Positions 40,601 through 47,664 of a DNA stretch of 64,000 nucleotides are shown in pieces. How positions within the stretch are numbered: the stretch's first letter is position 1; each line of letters begins with the position of its first letter. This stretch comes from Plumapathes pennacea (taxonomy: Eukaryota > Cnidaria > Anthozoa > Antipatharia > Myriopathidae): positions 3,782,001 to 3,846,000 of the forward strand of contig OZ038466.1 of NCBI GenBank assembly GCA_964036295.1, given 5' to 3'. Below the pieces are notes generated by a model, which did not search any database, had not been told where the DNA came from, and worked only from the letters and a program-made list of their open reading frames with translations. The position numbers were made by a program, and so were the translations under genes.

Positions 40601-40841
40601 ATAATGACTTAACTCTTTCACCTCCTTGCGTTGATAAATAAATGCAGATTCAGGTCCAACCATCTTTTAAAAAACATCTAAATATATATGTATACTGTTT
40701 TCTACTGTAATGGTAAATAAACTTTACCCGTTATGCATCTTCATTTCTTCATTAAATTAATCCTAACTGAACATAATCTAGTCATAAAGTAGTCTACTAA
40801 CAAGTCAATTCTGACATCTCACTGATCAGGGCTTCAGACAT
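1..40841 (-). CDS. DNHD1: Divergent dynein heavy chain, DNHD1-like (76 coding exons, C-terminus beyond window)
   Basis: Very large multi-exon gene read right to left. Splicing 76 exons from the ATG at 40841 gives about 4,635 codons. Cumulative exon lengths match the splice phase at every checkpoint I tested (after the exons ending at 19645, 18441, 3212, 1106 and 899). The product has the dynein order: tail (about residues 1-900), linker (900-1870), AAA1 (1871-2557), AAA2 (2558-2889), AAA3 (2890-3249), AAA4 (3250-3580), stalk with microtubule-binding tip (3581-3885), AAA5 (3885-4295) and AAA6 (4296 to the window edge). Canonical dyneins power flagellar or cytoplasmic transport through ATP hydrolysis in AAA1. 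Here AAA1 keeps a P-loop but its Walker B acidic pair is Asn-Asn, and AAA4 lacks a P-loop. Axonemal and cytoplasmic classes keep these, so I assign it to the DNHD1-like family by elimination. Exon lists are in the block entries below. Confidence 0.85.
2320..2500. repeat. GGGGAC/GGAAAC minisatellite
   Basis: Imperfect six-base units (GGGACG, GAAACC) in the dynein intron after the 2535 exon. The proline/valine-rich frames read through it are by-products. Confidence 0.75.
2535..4752 (-). CDS. DNHD1: Dynein post-stalk and AAA5 exons with acidic insertion
   Basis: Exons 4752-4025 (728 nt), 3357-3212, 2893-2535. The large exon encodes GRQKWLEIL, then VAMATAFATYLGPYSYTFR (matching LLAAAFLSYLGPF---YR), a Glu/Lys/Gly-rich insertion of about 60 residues, then QRAPLLIDPNNRS (matching RWPLMIDPQ). 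Its intron begins with GC (GAAAG then GCAAGTC, donor at 4024-4023); a GC donor is needed to keep phase with the next exon. The 2535 exon carries HPMFRLYLVSRS and INFKLDDESLAEEIQ, matching HP-FRLYL and INF-VT-EGLE-QLL of AAA5. Confidence 0.87.
3550..3804. mobile_element. TTAA-flanked MITE, copy 1
   Basis: 255 bp in a dynein intron. Ends are GAGACCCTCTCACTGTAG and, inverted, CTACGGTGAGAGGTCTCT. The right flank is TTAA and the left is CTAA. It is the same family as 32157-32405, in opposite orientation. A TTAA target fits piggyBac-type elements (inference). Confidence 0.75.
5109..7744 (-). CDS. DNHD1: Dynein stalk and microtubule-binding tip exons
   Basis: Exons 7744-7588, 7499-7467 (33-nt microexon), 7272-7201, 6808-6634, 6347-6281, 6001-5834, 5349-5109. 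The first four encode a Lys/Glu/Gln-rich outgoing coiled coil. The 6281 and 5834 exons give SDLTWNKGAKRLM and then a segment ending LMLWVRGVV, matching the tip pattern W--AK--L and L-LWV-A---Y. The 5109 exon is the returning coiled coil (heptad-like Val/Leu, Ser, Glu). The stalk is close to family length, so microtubule binding is probably retained despite the damaged motor sites (inference). The donor of the 5109 exon is weak (GAG then GTCC) but the only one in phase. Confidence 0.83.
8120..10969 (-). CDS. DNHD1: Dynein AAA4 exons, P-loop lost
   Basis: Exons 10969-10823, 10465-10391, 10155-9913, 9361-9156, 8827-8661, 8273-8120. The site that normally reads VGVGGSGRQS reads VSQGSPGLSTT, with no Gly-Lys pair. 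Conserved landmarks remain: LVRVVQSPHECGHAMIV, then LRVVLTVSSLGPRFQKR (matching LHVVL-MSPVG--FR-R), FPALANTVSI and ITNTSFEMF (matching VTP-SYLE). The intron after the 75-nt exon starts with GC (AAG then GCAAGC on the minus strand, at 10390-10385) and the phase fits only this donor. The exon ending at 8120 uses a GTCAG donor. Confidence 0.87.
10623..10668. repeat. CA microsatellite
   Basis: Uninterrupted run of about 23 dinucleotides in a dynein intron. Confidence 0.95.
11520..13834 (-). CDS. DNHD1: Dynein AAA3 exons, Walker A and B intact
   Basis: Exons 13834-13706, 13240-12956, 12807-12599, 12067-11783, 11691-11520. Walker A is LLVGEAGCGKTS (near 13185) and Walker B is CLMDDLN (near 12980), both complete. 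Later landmarks are LLRHFALFSVSYP, LPTAQRCHYIFTMTDL (matching the PTP-K-HYxFNLRDL stretch) and LLLLWKHECDWVFGRRLV (matching L-RLW-HE--RVF-DRL). AAA3 is the best-preserved ATPase module of this protein. In ordinary dyneins AAA3 gates the motor, so its survival when AAA1 is degraded suggests retained nucleotide-dependent conformational control (inference). Confidence 0.88.
12383..12501. mobile_element. Short foldback MITE
   Basis: 119 bp in a dynein intron with arms GGCCCGGCTCAGACGCCACT and CGGCGTCTGAACTGGGCC, extended by CCTCACATG and CATGTGAGG. Confidence 0.7.
14034..17546 (-). CDS. DNHD1: Dynein AAA2 exons, P-loop intact
   Basis: Exons 17546-17428, 16964-16807, 16557-16434, 16138-16090 (49 nt), 15817-15753, 15382-15074, 14204-14034. 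The P-loop AGPSGCGKTE is complete, near 16950. It is followed by TREWRDGVLA, then HLDGKVDPDQ in place of the DGPVD-WIE signature, then LANNERIKL and LSPSVLSSVGML for the LTLANGERI and SPATVSRCGMV motifs. The late LDDN triad of AAA2 is not conserved. In normal dyneins AAA2 binds ATP structurally, so this module looks competent to bind. Intron 15073-14205 contains the 314-bp MITE and a local tandem duplication. Confidence 0.87.
14327..14884. repeat. Local tandem duplication, one copy interrupted by a MITE
   Basis: Segment 14327-14390 plus 14706-14763 repeats as 14764-14884 (CGTACAAACAAAAGTTCATA ... CTTACATACGTAC). The first copy holds the 314-bp element at its TA; the second is uninterrupted. 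Confidence 0.8.
14392..14705 (+). mobile_element. 314-bp TA-insertion MITE, copy 1
   Basis: Flanked by TA at 14390-14391 and 14706-14707. Ends are GAGCCATTTTCGGATGACTG and its complement. The interior is rich in AACCAAAACC motifs. The empty sequence at about 14820 (TTACTTACATAAGTGTAACC) shows the site before insertion. Confidence 0.85.
15555..15705. repeat. Degenerate GTCGGT minisatellite
   Basis: Short imperfect repeats of the type GTTGTCGGTxG in a dynein intron. A related array in the opposite orientation lies at 32845-32935. Confidence 0.6.
17889..20598 (-). CDS. DNHD1: Dynein AAA1 exons with degenerate Walker B
   Basis: Exons 20598-19645 (954 nt), 19363-19234, 19109-18441 (669 nt), 18200-17889. 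The 954-nt exon starts with the end of the linker, contains a long Lys/Glu/Ser/Pro-rich insertion, then reaches RLVLSPTTDRCFLGLAQA, matching the RLVITPLTDRCY stretch before AAA1. The P-loop GAPDSGKTET is split between the first two exons and keeps Lys and Thr. Walker B, normally W-x-C-F-D-E-F-N, reads WLCLNNIS, so both acidic residues are Asn. The sensor-1 loop is TLNSWTNRS, and the arginine-finger stretch MFRPVSLMGPD is kept. The 669-nt exon ends in an acidic tail insertion. This site may bind nucleotide but should not hydrolyse it normally (inference). Confidence 0.88.
20898..30095 (-). CDS. DNHD1: Dynein linker exons (DHC_N2-type)
   Basis: Twenty-one exons: 30095-30017, 29702-29559, 29166-28987, 28641-28549, 28401-28214, 27612-27447, 27242-27102, 27001-26879, 26636-26509, 26070-25986, 25701-25552, 25443-25382, 24831-24612, 24069-23916, 23528-23365, 23127-22945, 22823-22758, 22235-22092, 21709-21574, 21328-21185, 21049-20898. 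Landmarks are RPRHWKQLVRLTG (23916 exon), the W-x-x-x-Q-x-x-W stretch in the 22092 exon, and RRRQKFPRFYFLSIEDVL (21185 exon), which matches the KR-FPRFYFLS signature at the end of the linker. The linker is the mechanical arm that swings over the AAA ring. The 22945 and 23365 exons add a Ser/Ala-rich insertion not seen in canonical dyneins. Confidence 0.85.
21788..21983. mobile_element. Long near-perfect palindrome (foldback MITE)
   Basis: Arms of about 75 bp (21788-21863 and 21902-21983), sharing GCTTGCTTGCCATTATGTAA and CCCTATATAGTGAC, around a spacer of roughly 40 bp rich in CGCG. It lies in the intron between the 22092 and 21574 exons. Confidence 0.8.
22354..22537. mobile_element. Outer MITE with GACACGAGTGTTTTAC ends
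   Basis: Same family as the outer copies at 55367-55850. Ends are GACACGAGTGTTTTAC and TAAAACACTCATGTCTA. Confidence 0.75.
22546..22684. mobile_element. Foldback MITE adjacent to the outer MITE
   Basis: Arms ATATGGATTTTATTTTCTCG and AAAATAAAATTCATATCTTC, with CTCACTCGCGAAGCGC at the centre. Same family as 55523-55662. Confidence 0.75.
23214..23262 (-). repeat. Partial tandem copy of a dynein exon end and its donor
   Basis: Repeats the last about 43 nt and splice donor of the exon 23528-23365, with a few changes (distance about 146 bp). No acceptor of comparable quality lies upstream, so it is probably not spliced in. Confidence 0.65.
24880..25075. repeat. Minisatellite of alternating GCGTCCGT units
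   Basis: Repeats of ATTTGCGTCCGTAAAAACAA and ATGCGTCCGTGA(A/C)AACGAG in a dynein intron, period about 60 bp with internal variants. Confidence 0.75.
25882..25952. repeat. G-rich tract
   Basis: Runs of up to about ten G with interspersed T and A on the plus strand, inside a dynein intron. On the transcribed minus-strand RNA it is C-rich. Confidence 0.8.
29277..29395. repeat. Minisatellite of about 33 bp with an ATTGG core
   Basis: Four to five units of CATTGG(T/C)CGAGAGCAC type in the intron upstream of the exon 29166-28987. Confidence 0.7.
30310..30403. mobile_element. Hairpin element
   Basis: Arms GGCGACATAAGCATAAGG and TTACGCTTATGTCGCC, extended outward by GAGCGAC and GTCGCTC. Similar to the MITE at 61300-61443. 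Confidence 0.6.
30529..40841 (-). CDS. DNHD1: Dynein tail exons (DHC_N1-type N-terminal region)
   Basis: Eighteen exons: 40841-40802, 40563-40452, 39493-39133, 38920-38795, 38446-38369, 37887-37744, 37376-37228, 36449-36338, 35908-35870 (39 nt), 35344-35223, 34761-34401, 33965-33897, 33577-33458, 33106-32939, 32631-32528, 31843-31765, 31387-31106, 30767-30529. Family landmarks are GPLDEIEMW (38369 exon), PPVASKLLWLRGL (32939 exon, the PPVAG-W-R-L signature), HVNFDPDLMLLLREV (31106 exon) and GLNVYTWKTIE (30529 exon). In dyneins the tail dimerises and binds intermediate and light chains. The 39133 exon holds a short Ser/Gly-rich run. The first Met could instead lie in the upstream exon (see 40944-41230). 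Confidence 0.8.
32157..32405. mobile_element. TTAA-flanked MITE, copy 2
   Basis: 249 bp in a dynein intron, flanked by TTAA at 32153-32156 and 32406-32409. It shares ACGTTTTATCGCGAAATAAA-like and GCCATTTTCGTATCATA segments with copy 1. Confidence 0.8.
32845..32935. repeat. Degenerate ACCGACA minisatellite
   Basis: Imperfect repeats such as CTACCGACAACC, the complement of the motif at 15555-15705. Confidence 0.6.
36735..37125. mobile_element. Probable foldback MITE with a duplicated end
   Basis: The start GAGGTTATTACACGGGAAGG occurs twice (about 36735 and 36772). The right end near 37110 reads CGTGTAATAATAAG, its complement. GAGTGCAATA and TTGCACTCG also pair across the element. Confidence 0.5.
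40138..40240. mobile_element. Palindromic element
   Basis: Two arms of about 43 bp, with GGTGAATAGCGGTGGATATT and its complement, around a short GC-containing loop. Confidence 0.75.
40245..40427. mobile_element. MITE abutting the palindrome
   Basis: 183 bp with ends TAGTATATACCACA and TGTGGTATATACTA, starting immediately after the palindromic element. Confidence 0.7.
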
Positions 40842-40943
40842 CTCTGAAAAACATCATTGTAGCTGGCTGTGAAGTGAGCAACAACACAACTTCCAACTGG
40901 AAAGTGACAGGTTATATAAAGAGTCAAAAATGACCGCACTTAC

Positions 40944-41230
40944 TTGCTTGATAGCTTTGCTGACCGCAGTAAGAATAGGCGATTCAGAATTCGCGCGGAA
41001 AGGCAGATGACTTTTGCAAGTGGATCGACCTCCAAGGAACGCACCCAGCCGATATTGAGGCGGAAGGGGCGTAAATGACACTTAATCTTACAGGCTGTAA
41101 TTGCTAAGAAGCATTTTTGAAGCAGTATTTTGGAAACTTCAAGGTCTTCAACTCTAGCAACAAGAGGTGAAGTACCGCCATCTTTGTTGACTTCGTTGCT
41201 AGCTTTTGCAGTCACGTGACCTTGAAACAT
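40944..41230 (-). CDS. Candidate leader exon of the dynein gene (5' UTR or alternative N-terminus)
   Basis: Open from ATG 41230 for 96 codons. It crosses an excellent donor (CAA then GTAAGT, at 40943). Spliced to the strongest acceptor before the next exon (TTTTTCAG at about 40844), the frame would break, making this a 5' UTR with an upstream ORF and leaving ATG 40841 as the start. Using an acceptor inside that exon (GATCAG then TGAG, near 40822), the 96 codons would join in frame and give a longer N-terminus. I recognise no domain in the 96 residues. It sits 43 bp from the FLAD1 start codon. Confidence 0.45.
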
Positions 41231-41280
41231 TGTATGTTGTCTTACATGAACTTATCAGCTGTTGTTGGCCAAGATGGCGG
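41205..41280. promoter_or_regulatory. Compact bidirectional promoter between dynein and FLAD1
   Basis: The two divergent open frames start only 43 bp apart (ATG 41230 minus, ATG 41274 plus). A palindromic E-box context TCACGTGA lies at 41212-41219. The FLAD1 start codon is embedded in CCAAGATGGCGG (41269-41280), the YY1-type motif common at initiator codons of TATA-less genes. No TATA box is visible. The assignment as a shared promoter is inference. Confidence 0.5.
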
Positions 41281-43451
41281 ACGGTGGATGTAAAGGAGAT
41301 GATAAATTTAATTCCTCTTTTTCAACTCAAACTGTGGGGGTAATTATAATCGGAGATGAGATTCTAAAAGGCCACACAAAGGACACCAATTCCTATTTTC
41401 TTGTGCGAAGACTGTGGTCTTTGGGAGTGAAAGTTGGCAGAGTTTCCGTCCTTCCAGACGATGTCGAAACCATAGCAAGCGAGGTGAAGCAATTTGCAGG
41501 ACAATTTTCCTTCGTTGTGACAACGGGAGGGATCGGTCCTACACATGACGACGTCACAATGGCGGGAATAGCTAAAGCCTTTGACGATGATTTGGTTAAA
41601 AATCAAGAGCTAGAAACACTGATTCGCCAAGCCTATATTGACGTCGAAGAAATCAATGCTGCTCATTTGAAAATGGCCCAAGTGCCGAAGTGTGCGAAGC
41701 TTGTCTACGGCACGGACAAAATCAGCAAGAAGAAAAGCAAGTTCCCGATTGTGGCTGTTCGTAACGTCTACGTCTTCCCTGGGGTTCCAAGGCTTCTTGA
41801 AAAATATTTTGATATGCTGGAGAGTTTGTTGGTGCCCAACAAGAAGCAATTCTTCCTGCACAAGGTTTACTTGTCTGTAGACGAAACAGAAATAGCCTCG
41901 ATTTTAGACGAGGCAGATCTCACTTTTCGGGAATCCGTCCATCTTGGTTCATATCCAAATTTTTCAGGTGCTGGATTCAAGGTGAAGGTTACGCTTGAGT
42001 CAGAATCCCATGATAAACTGAGGAACGCATGTGAGTTCCTTTTGTCAAAGTTGCCCCAAGAATCTGTTCTGAAAAGTGAAGGCAATTGCGATTGTTCTGA
42101 TGTCAAAGAGGGTAGGTAACCGAAAACTGTATTGCCATAATTATGGCCTGGCAAAACGAGGACACATTGTGGCGGCAACATTGCGTCCTTCGATGTTTCC
42201 AGGGTGGCAAAACGTGCGGCAACATTGTTGCATTCCGCATGGACACAACAAATGTTTCTGAAGTTTTTCAGAAACATTTTTGTGTCCGCAAAACGGGGCA
42301 ACATTTGGGAAACATGTGCGCGCTAGCAATGTTGCCGCCACAATGTGTCCTCGTTTTGCCAGGCCTTTATACTGTACTGTATATAATGTAGTGCTGCAAT
42401 CAAGTTTCTTTTTAGTACAGAAACTCAGTGCACACAGGCTAGGTTTACTATACTGGACAGTGCTTTTTGTGTCTACAGTCAACTCCCTCTAAGACAGACC
42501 CTCAGGATCAGCTCCGACTGTCCGTTTTAGAAGTGGCCGTCTCATAAAGAGTTCAGTTACAGTAAATGACTGAAGAAACAGCTGGAATAGGGTGCAATTA
42601 GGGTGAAGGTTCATGGAAGTACAGTGTAGCTGTTTCTCAGGTTTTGGGGCCAGACCAGGGAAATTAAAATGACTGCACCTGAATTCCAGAGTCAAAATCA
42701 AATTGTGGGTCACTTGCTGAATCTGGTTTGTCTGTTCTGTTCCTCTTTAGGTTTGAACAGTTTTTCCTCAGTCAATGTCCAGAAAATAAACTCTCTCATG
42801 GACCCCAAAGATGAGTCTAAACTGAGTGCTTGTGTAAAAGGAGCTTGGGCCATCATCCAGGAGACACTGCAACTGTACTCTTTGGATGAACTCTGCATCA
42901 GTTTTAATGGTGGGAAGGACTGCACGGTACTTCTGCACATCATCCATGCAGCAATACTTAAGCTTTCACCATCCTCTACACAGCTAAATGCAGTGTACAT
43001 TCAGTGCAATTCCCCATTTCCCGAGGTGGAGGAATTTGTCAAGGAAACTGTATCAAGGTATGGACTAAATCTGATCACATTGACCGGAAACATAAAAGAC
43101 GCTCTGGAGAAGTTGAAGACATCTCACCCAAGCATTAAAGCCATCATGATGGGAACAAGAAAGCACGACCCCTTCTCTGGTACACTGCATAATTTTTCAC
43201 CCACAGACCCAGGCTGGCCCCCATACATGCGAATCAACCCAATCTTAGACTGGAACCATGGCGATGTGTGGCATGTACTCAAGGAGTGTCATGTCCCTTA
43301 CTGCTCTCTCTACGATCAAGGATACACCTCTCTTGGTAGCCAGCACAACACAAAGCCGAATCCTGCCCTGAAAACAGATGGGGATGAATCAAGCTACAAG
43401 CCTGCCTACCTACTGGAGGATGGGAACCTGGAAAGAGCTGGACGGTATTAA
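41274..43451 (+). CDS. FLAD1: FAD synthase (bifunctional FLAD1), two exons
   Basis: Exons 41274-42111 and 42751-43451 join in phase 1 (donor GTAGGT, acceptor CTCTTTAG) to give 512 residues, close to animal FAD synthases. It transfers AMP from ATP to FMN, making FAD for flavoproteins in cytosol and mitochondria. The N-terminal half is a MoCF/CinA-like domain: VIIIGDEILKGHTKDTNS and TTGGIGPTHDD. The second exon is the PAPS-reductase-like FAD synthase domain: SFNGGKDCTVLL (ATP-loop type motif), GTRKHDPF, DWNHGDVWHVL and YCSLYDQGYTSLGS, ending near AYLLEDGN as in animal homologues. Start chosen at the ATG inside a good Kozak context; an upstream TTG reading is not a start. It shares a promoter region with the dynein gene. 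The intron carries a 221-bp foldback MITE (42145-42365). Confidence 0.95.
42145..42365. mobile_element. MITE in the FLAD1 intron
   Basis: About 221 bp with near-perfect terminal inverted repeats of about 38 bp, starting GGCCTGGCAAAACGAGG and ending in its complement. The middle holds a smaller inverted pair around TTTCTGAA. It codes for nothing. Confidence 0.75.
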
Positions 43452-44627
43452 CGATTTCTTAATCTTGTATATCCTATCTAAATTATATTTTATATTTTAA
43501 AGGAAACTGAATGAGTGATGTACAGTAGCAAGATTTCATAGTTTAATTTCCAGTGTAATAGACACATAATGTTGACATTTACAACATTTCAATTGCAAAC
43601 AGCATTTTGCAGATACAGATATGTCACACAGTAAGTCACTCGTCTCACTCTCAATGCAAAGTTAATATTAGCTAGCCAGTCCAGTGTAAATGGGCCCAGT
43701 CACATATCTCTAGATTTTAACAAGGTATGGTGTACACTATTTCTGGTGAGAAACTGAACAAGAACACTTTAATCTGGAAAATCTATTAAATCTATTGCTC
43801 TTGCAATTCACAATTATTCAAGATCTCCCTGCCACACAAAGGGAAAATCTATAACACTCAGTGATGTGGTCAGTAACCTGTGATCAAGCCCCTCCCCACT
43901 CTCCCTCTTTTCCCTTCTTCTCATTAAAGACTTACATTATAGGTGAGACTAGGGAGAGACTTATCACAGGTTACATAATATGTAGGGAATATTATTATTA
44001 TTATCAAATTTTTTTGTAAGTCATTACAAACAAACATTTTAGCCTTAACCTTATGGGCCCGGCTTTTCAAAAGCCGATTAAGCTAATCCAGGATTAACGA
44101 AATTCTTTCTCTCAACCTCTCTGCCAATAAACTGCAGAGTTTTGTTTGAAGATGGATTAAAAAGCTTGTTCCAGCTTAAAAACGCATAAAGGAAGTTGTT
44201 GTGGATGAACCTTCACATTTGCAGGCATATAAATGACATGAAAGTTTAGACCTAATCCAGGATTAGCCTAATCCTGCTTTGAAAAACCGGGCCATGATGG
44301 GCAATTTTCTTTACAGTTAGTTGAATGTGCATGAACAGTGCATAGTGCAGACACATTCATTACTTTTCATTTCACACTACAGCTGCCTAAATTAACAATG
44401 CAGTCTGTGCACCTCTGGGATTGCAAATTTAGAGCCTCTGATCTAAGGCATTCACCATATTCATACAATGTAATAACTTTATGAAGATACAATATGGACC
44501 TTTATACACTAGATCATCAAGATGCTGGAGTGTGTAAGTGCGCCTTATTACATCAAACAATTCCAGTCAATTTACTCCCTGGCTTTATGGCCATGTGGAA
44601 TACAGTACCGTAACAAACCTAGATATA
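43452..44627. other. Intergenic between FLAD1 and the TRIM cluster
   Basis: Apart from the MITE at 44056-44293, nothing recognisable. An ATTAAA at about 43924 could serve as a FLAD1 poly(A) signal, but this is weak. No ORF here looks coding. Confidence 0.5.
44056..44293. mobile_element. MITE with GGCCCGG termini
   Basis: 238 bp starting GGCCCGGCTTTTCAAAAGC and ending in the complement GCTTTGAAAAACCGGGCC. The subterminal pair AATCCAGGATTA occurs on both sides. No coding content. The superfamily is not settled because the target-site duplication is unclear. Confidence 0.7.
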
Positions 44628-44941
44628 GAGCGGTTTTCCGATGACTGTTGAAAGTAATCGTGTGATTGCTTTGGTTTTGCGTTTTCTTCGTTTTCGGATT
44701 GGTCCACACGAGTTTGTCAGCATGCTCAGCCAATCAGAGACAAAATCAAAACCAAAACCAAACACTTCTCACGCAAGTGATGGCGTGTACTGGCACTGCT
44801 GATTGGAAAGTAAAACCAAACGCAAGACCAAATGCAAACTGCTTTGGCTTCCAATTGGCTGAACTGTTTTCTCTCAGTCTCTGTGATTGGCCTGTGTGAT
44901 TACTTTGGTTTTGGTTTTCGACAGTCATCCAAAAATGGCTC
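44628..44941 (-). mobile_element. 314-bp TA-insertion MITE, copy 2
   Basis: 314 bp flanked by TA on both sides. Ends are GAGCGGTTTTCCGATGACTG and its near-complement AGTCATCCAAAAATGGCTC. It is the same family and length as the element at 14392-14705 but in opposite orientation. The TA duplication fits a Tc1/mariner-type non-autonomous element. The open frame inside it occurs in both copies and is an accident of the repeat. Confidence 0.8.
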
Positions 44942-45000
44942 TATTGTCAATCAATGCAGGTTAATGAATTTTTTACCCACAAAATCCAGTGATCCTGTAT

Positions 45001-47186
45001 TTATACCAGCAAACTGACACACTCTGACATGTAATACAAAAAGAATGCAGGAAAAACTTCACCATCAATATCTTCAAAAGAATCAGATTTGCCAGAACGC
45101 TGGTTGTAGATCGATAGTTTCCCTTTCTCACAGTCCAAAAGCAGTTCTAGAATATCCCCTGTTGCCAAGCTGGTGATTGAACTTTGGACTCCAAACCCAT
45201 CTGCAGCCTGGTACTTCTGTCCATTACTTAGCATCCACTGATTGCCACGGTTCCAGAAAGTCAACTTCCCCTTTGCTCTTTGTTCTGCACCAATGATGCC
45301 AACTGCAACATGTCCTAGTGTACTGCACATGTTCACCTTCCACAAGTGCCGACCTCTGCTGAATCCACAAGTACCAGAGATATTTTGGTACCCCAGTACG
45401 GTTGATCTAACTGTCATATTCTTGTTTGAAAATTGAGCCCCACTTTCCTTCGACACTTGAGTAAGGGCCCAAGTTTCAACATTCCAAACAAGAGGAGCTC
45501 CCTTAACAACTTGTCCATTCAGTGTAACTGACAAGCGATGCAGACCGGCCACCTGAGGATTGAATGTAAAAGTGTAGGTTCCATCTCCATTATCTGATGC
45601 TGTACCAATCACAGGTGCATCTTGCTGCCCAGGAAGTTGAACTGCAACTTGAAAAAGATCACCCCCTTCTTGCAGCTTCTTGCCATGATAATCCCGAGCC
45701 ACAATGTGGAATTCGATGGGCTGTTTGCACAGTGTACTATAGGAGAGCCCCTCTTCCTTATTTCCCATTGAAACTGTAGACTGCGAAGCAAGTGCTTGAT
45801 CCACCTTGATTGAGCCGAACTGCAGGATTCCCTCGTGCAACTGGTGTTCATCAGCTTGGAATTTACAGGTGTCACCCACACATGGCTGCAGCTTCCACGT
45901 TGCTGTGCTCAGTTCCTTCAGCCGAGAGGCCATTTGTGGGATCATCTGTAACAAGTTCATGTGACTTCCATCCTTTATGGCCTGCACAGTGAAGTTTACA
46001 CTGCTCTGCATGCTCCCTAAAGCCAGCTCCAGCTCCTTCTTCTGTGTCTGCAGTTCCTTCATCCTCATACATTTGGCTTTGCTGATTTCTGAAAGGAGAT
46101 TCTTGCCACGATCTTCCATTTGTTTGGTCAGACTGTTGATGGAGTCATTGACTGTCTTTTCACATTTCATAGCACTGCTATCCACACATTTCATCATGTC
46201 AGCAACCGATTTCACTGCATTCTTCAAGACAGGAATTTGTGTTTTAGTTGCTACAAGAAGATCTCTCAAACCACCAACTCTCTTAGCATAAGCATCTTTG
46301 GCAAATACATACTTGTGATCACGATGCTCAACAATAGTACAGTCCCGACAAATGGCCTTGTCACAGCTCTCACAAAACAACTTCAGACTTTCTTCTTCAT
46401 GTTTTTTACACATCAAAGGCTTGGCAACAGCACTGGCTCCTTCCAACTTAACTTCACTCATTGACATCAACTTGTGAGACTTGGTTTTCCGGCCTCGGCG
46501 ATGAGCTTCCTCACAAAACTTACAAAGGAACAGAGAGCAGGAGGTGCAGCGAGAGACAGCGGGGTCGCCGCTAACACAGTTGTCACACTCAAGCTTGTCA
46601 GCCTGTGAGTCATGAAGAGCGACCAGAGAAATCAAGTTGTCGACAAAGAAGTTTGGCTGTAAACAACCAACATTTCCATTGGCAATCTGTGAAATTGAAG
46701 CAAAGATGATACTTTAAGTTTTTTAAAAGTTCTATATATAATTATATATATTTGACCTCAAACAGAAGCAAAGCCAGGGTTTATATGTGGTAACAAAAGC
46801 AATGACTCAACCTCTCTCTGCATTAACGTTTTGTTGCCAAGCACAATAATATTTATCCAAAGAAACAAATCAAGGTATATGATAAAATGAAATTGGCAGA
46901 AAACCTATACTATAATGTAAATCCAGCTAACAAATAAACATTAAATTGTGAACTGATGAAAATTTGTAGATTATAGACATATTCCTTGTACCTTCGCAAC
47001 TTTACGACAACTGGGGCAAGCGATTGTCCAAGTTCTTCCATCTTTGTCTTGCACCAGGACGCCCTCAAGGCATGTTTTACAGAAGGTGTGCAGACAAGGA
47101 AGCACTTTGGGTTCTTTGAACTCCTCCAAGCAAACCGGGCACACCAGCTGCTGTTTCAGATCTTCTGTCAGTCCAGATGCTGCCAT
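45001..47186 (-). CDS. TRIM-family E3 ligase: RING, two B-boxes, coiled coil, filamin repeat, SPRY (copy A)
   Basis: Two exons, 47186-46992 and 46686-45001, joined in phase 0 (donor AAG-GTACAAG, acceptor TTTCACAG), give 626 residues. Order: C3HC4 RING (residues about 16-62, CPVCLEEF...CPSC), B-box 1 (from CDNC), B-box 2 (HEEESLKLFCESCDKAICRD), a coiled coil of about 130 residues, a filamin-type immunoglobulin repeat (SDNGDGTYTFTFNPQVAG, then GAPLVWNVETW), and a C-terminal SPRY-like domain (GRHLWKV to the stop). RING TRIM proteins are ubiquitin ligases, and the C-terminal domains choose the target. RBCC plus filamin resembles TRIM45, but TRIM45 has no SPRY, so I give no symbol. A duplicated paralog is at 58352-60077. 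Confidence 0.9.
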
Positions 47187-47664
47187 CGACTCGACGATGT
47201 GTACCTCAAACTAAAGAAAAAATCGCGAAAGCAGGGAATTATTAATTAAAACTGAAATAATTTCATTTCGCCTTCAACTCACAAAATTGCCAAAAAAAGG
47301 AAAGCAACAGAGCTGAGTAGAGCATTGGAGTAAACAAGTCGGACTCACTGTACTAAATCCCTGCACTTGTGCACGAAGAGCAAGCAAGTATTCTTCTCCG
47401 AAAAAAAACAACGACACACCAAAAGTCGCTGAGATTCATGCGTTGTTGGCCTCGCGCACACTATACAGCTTTGAACCACTGTTAATTCTTATCATTCAGC
47501 ATTACTAAAAGAAAAACAACAACAAGCAAAAGAGCTCCACGCAACTCAAACCACCTTTGGAGACTGACAAGCCGACTCACAACTGTTCCGCGAAATGACG
47601 CCACGTGACTAGGCACTAATCTCTCGGGACGAGTGATTTGGGTGGGGTTTTCACGGGCAAAGTC
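47187..47664. promoter_or_regulatory. Upstream region of TRIM copy A
   Basis: Shares a block with the region upstream of copy B: 47410-47472 and 60344-60401 both contain CGACACACC(A/G)AAAGTCG followed by GAGATTCATGCGTTGTTGGC. Conservation of this block when flanks have drifted suggests promoter or first-exon sequence (inference). No TATA box is obvious. Confidence 0.45.

Noticed and set aside
41262-41273. Earlier FLAD1 start at a TTG codon
   Set aside because: A non-ATG start is not needed. The ATG at 41274 has a strong context and matches the expected N-terminus.
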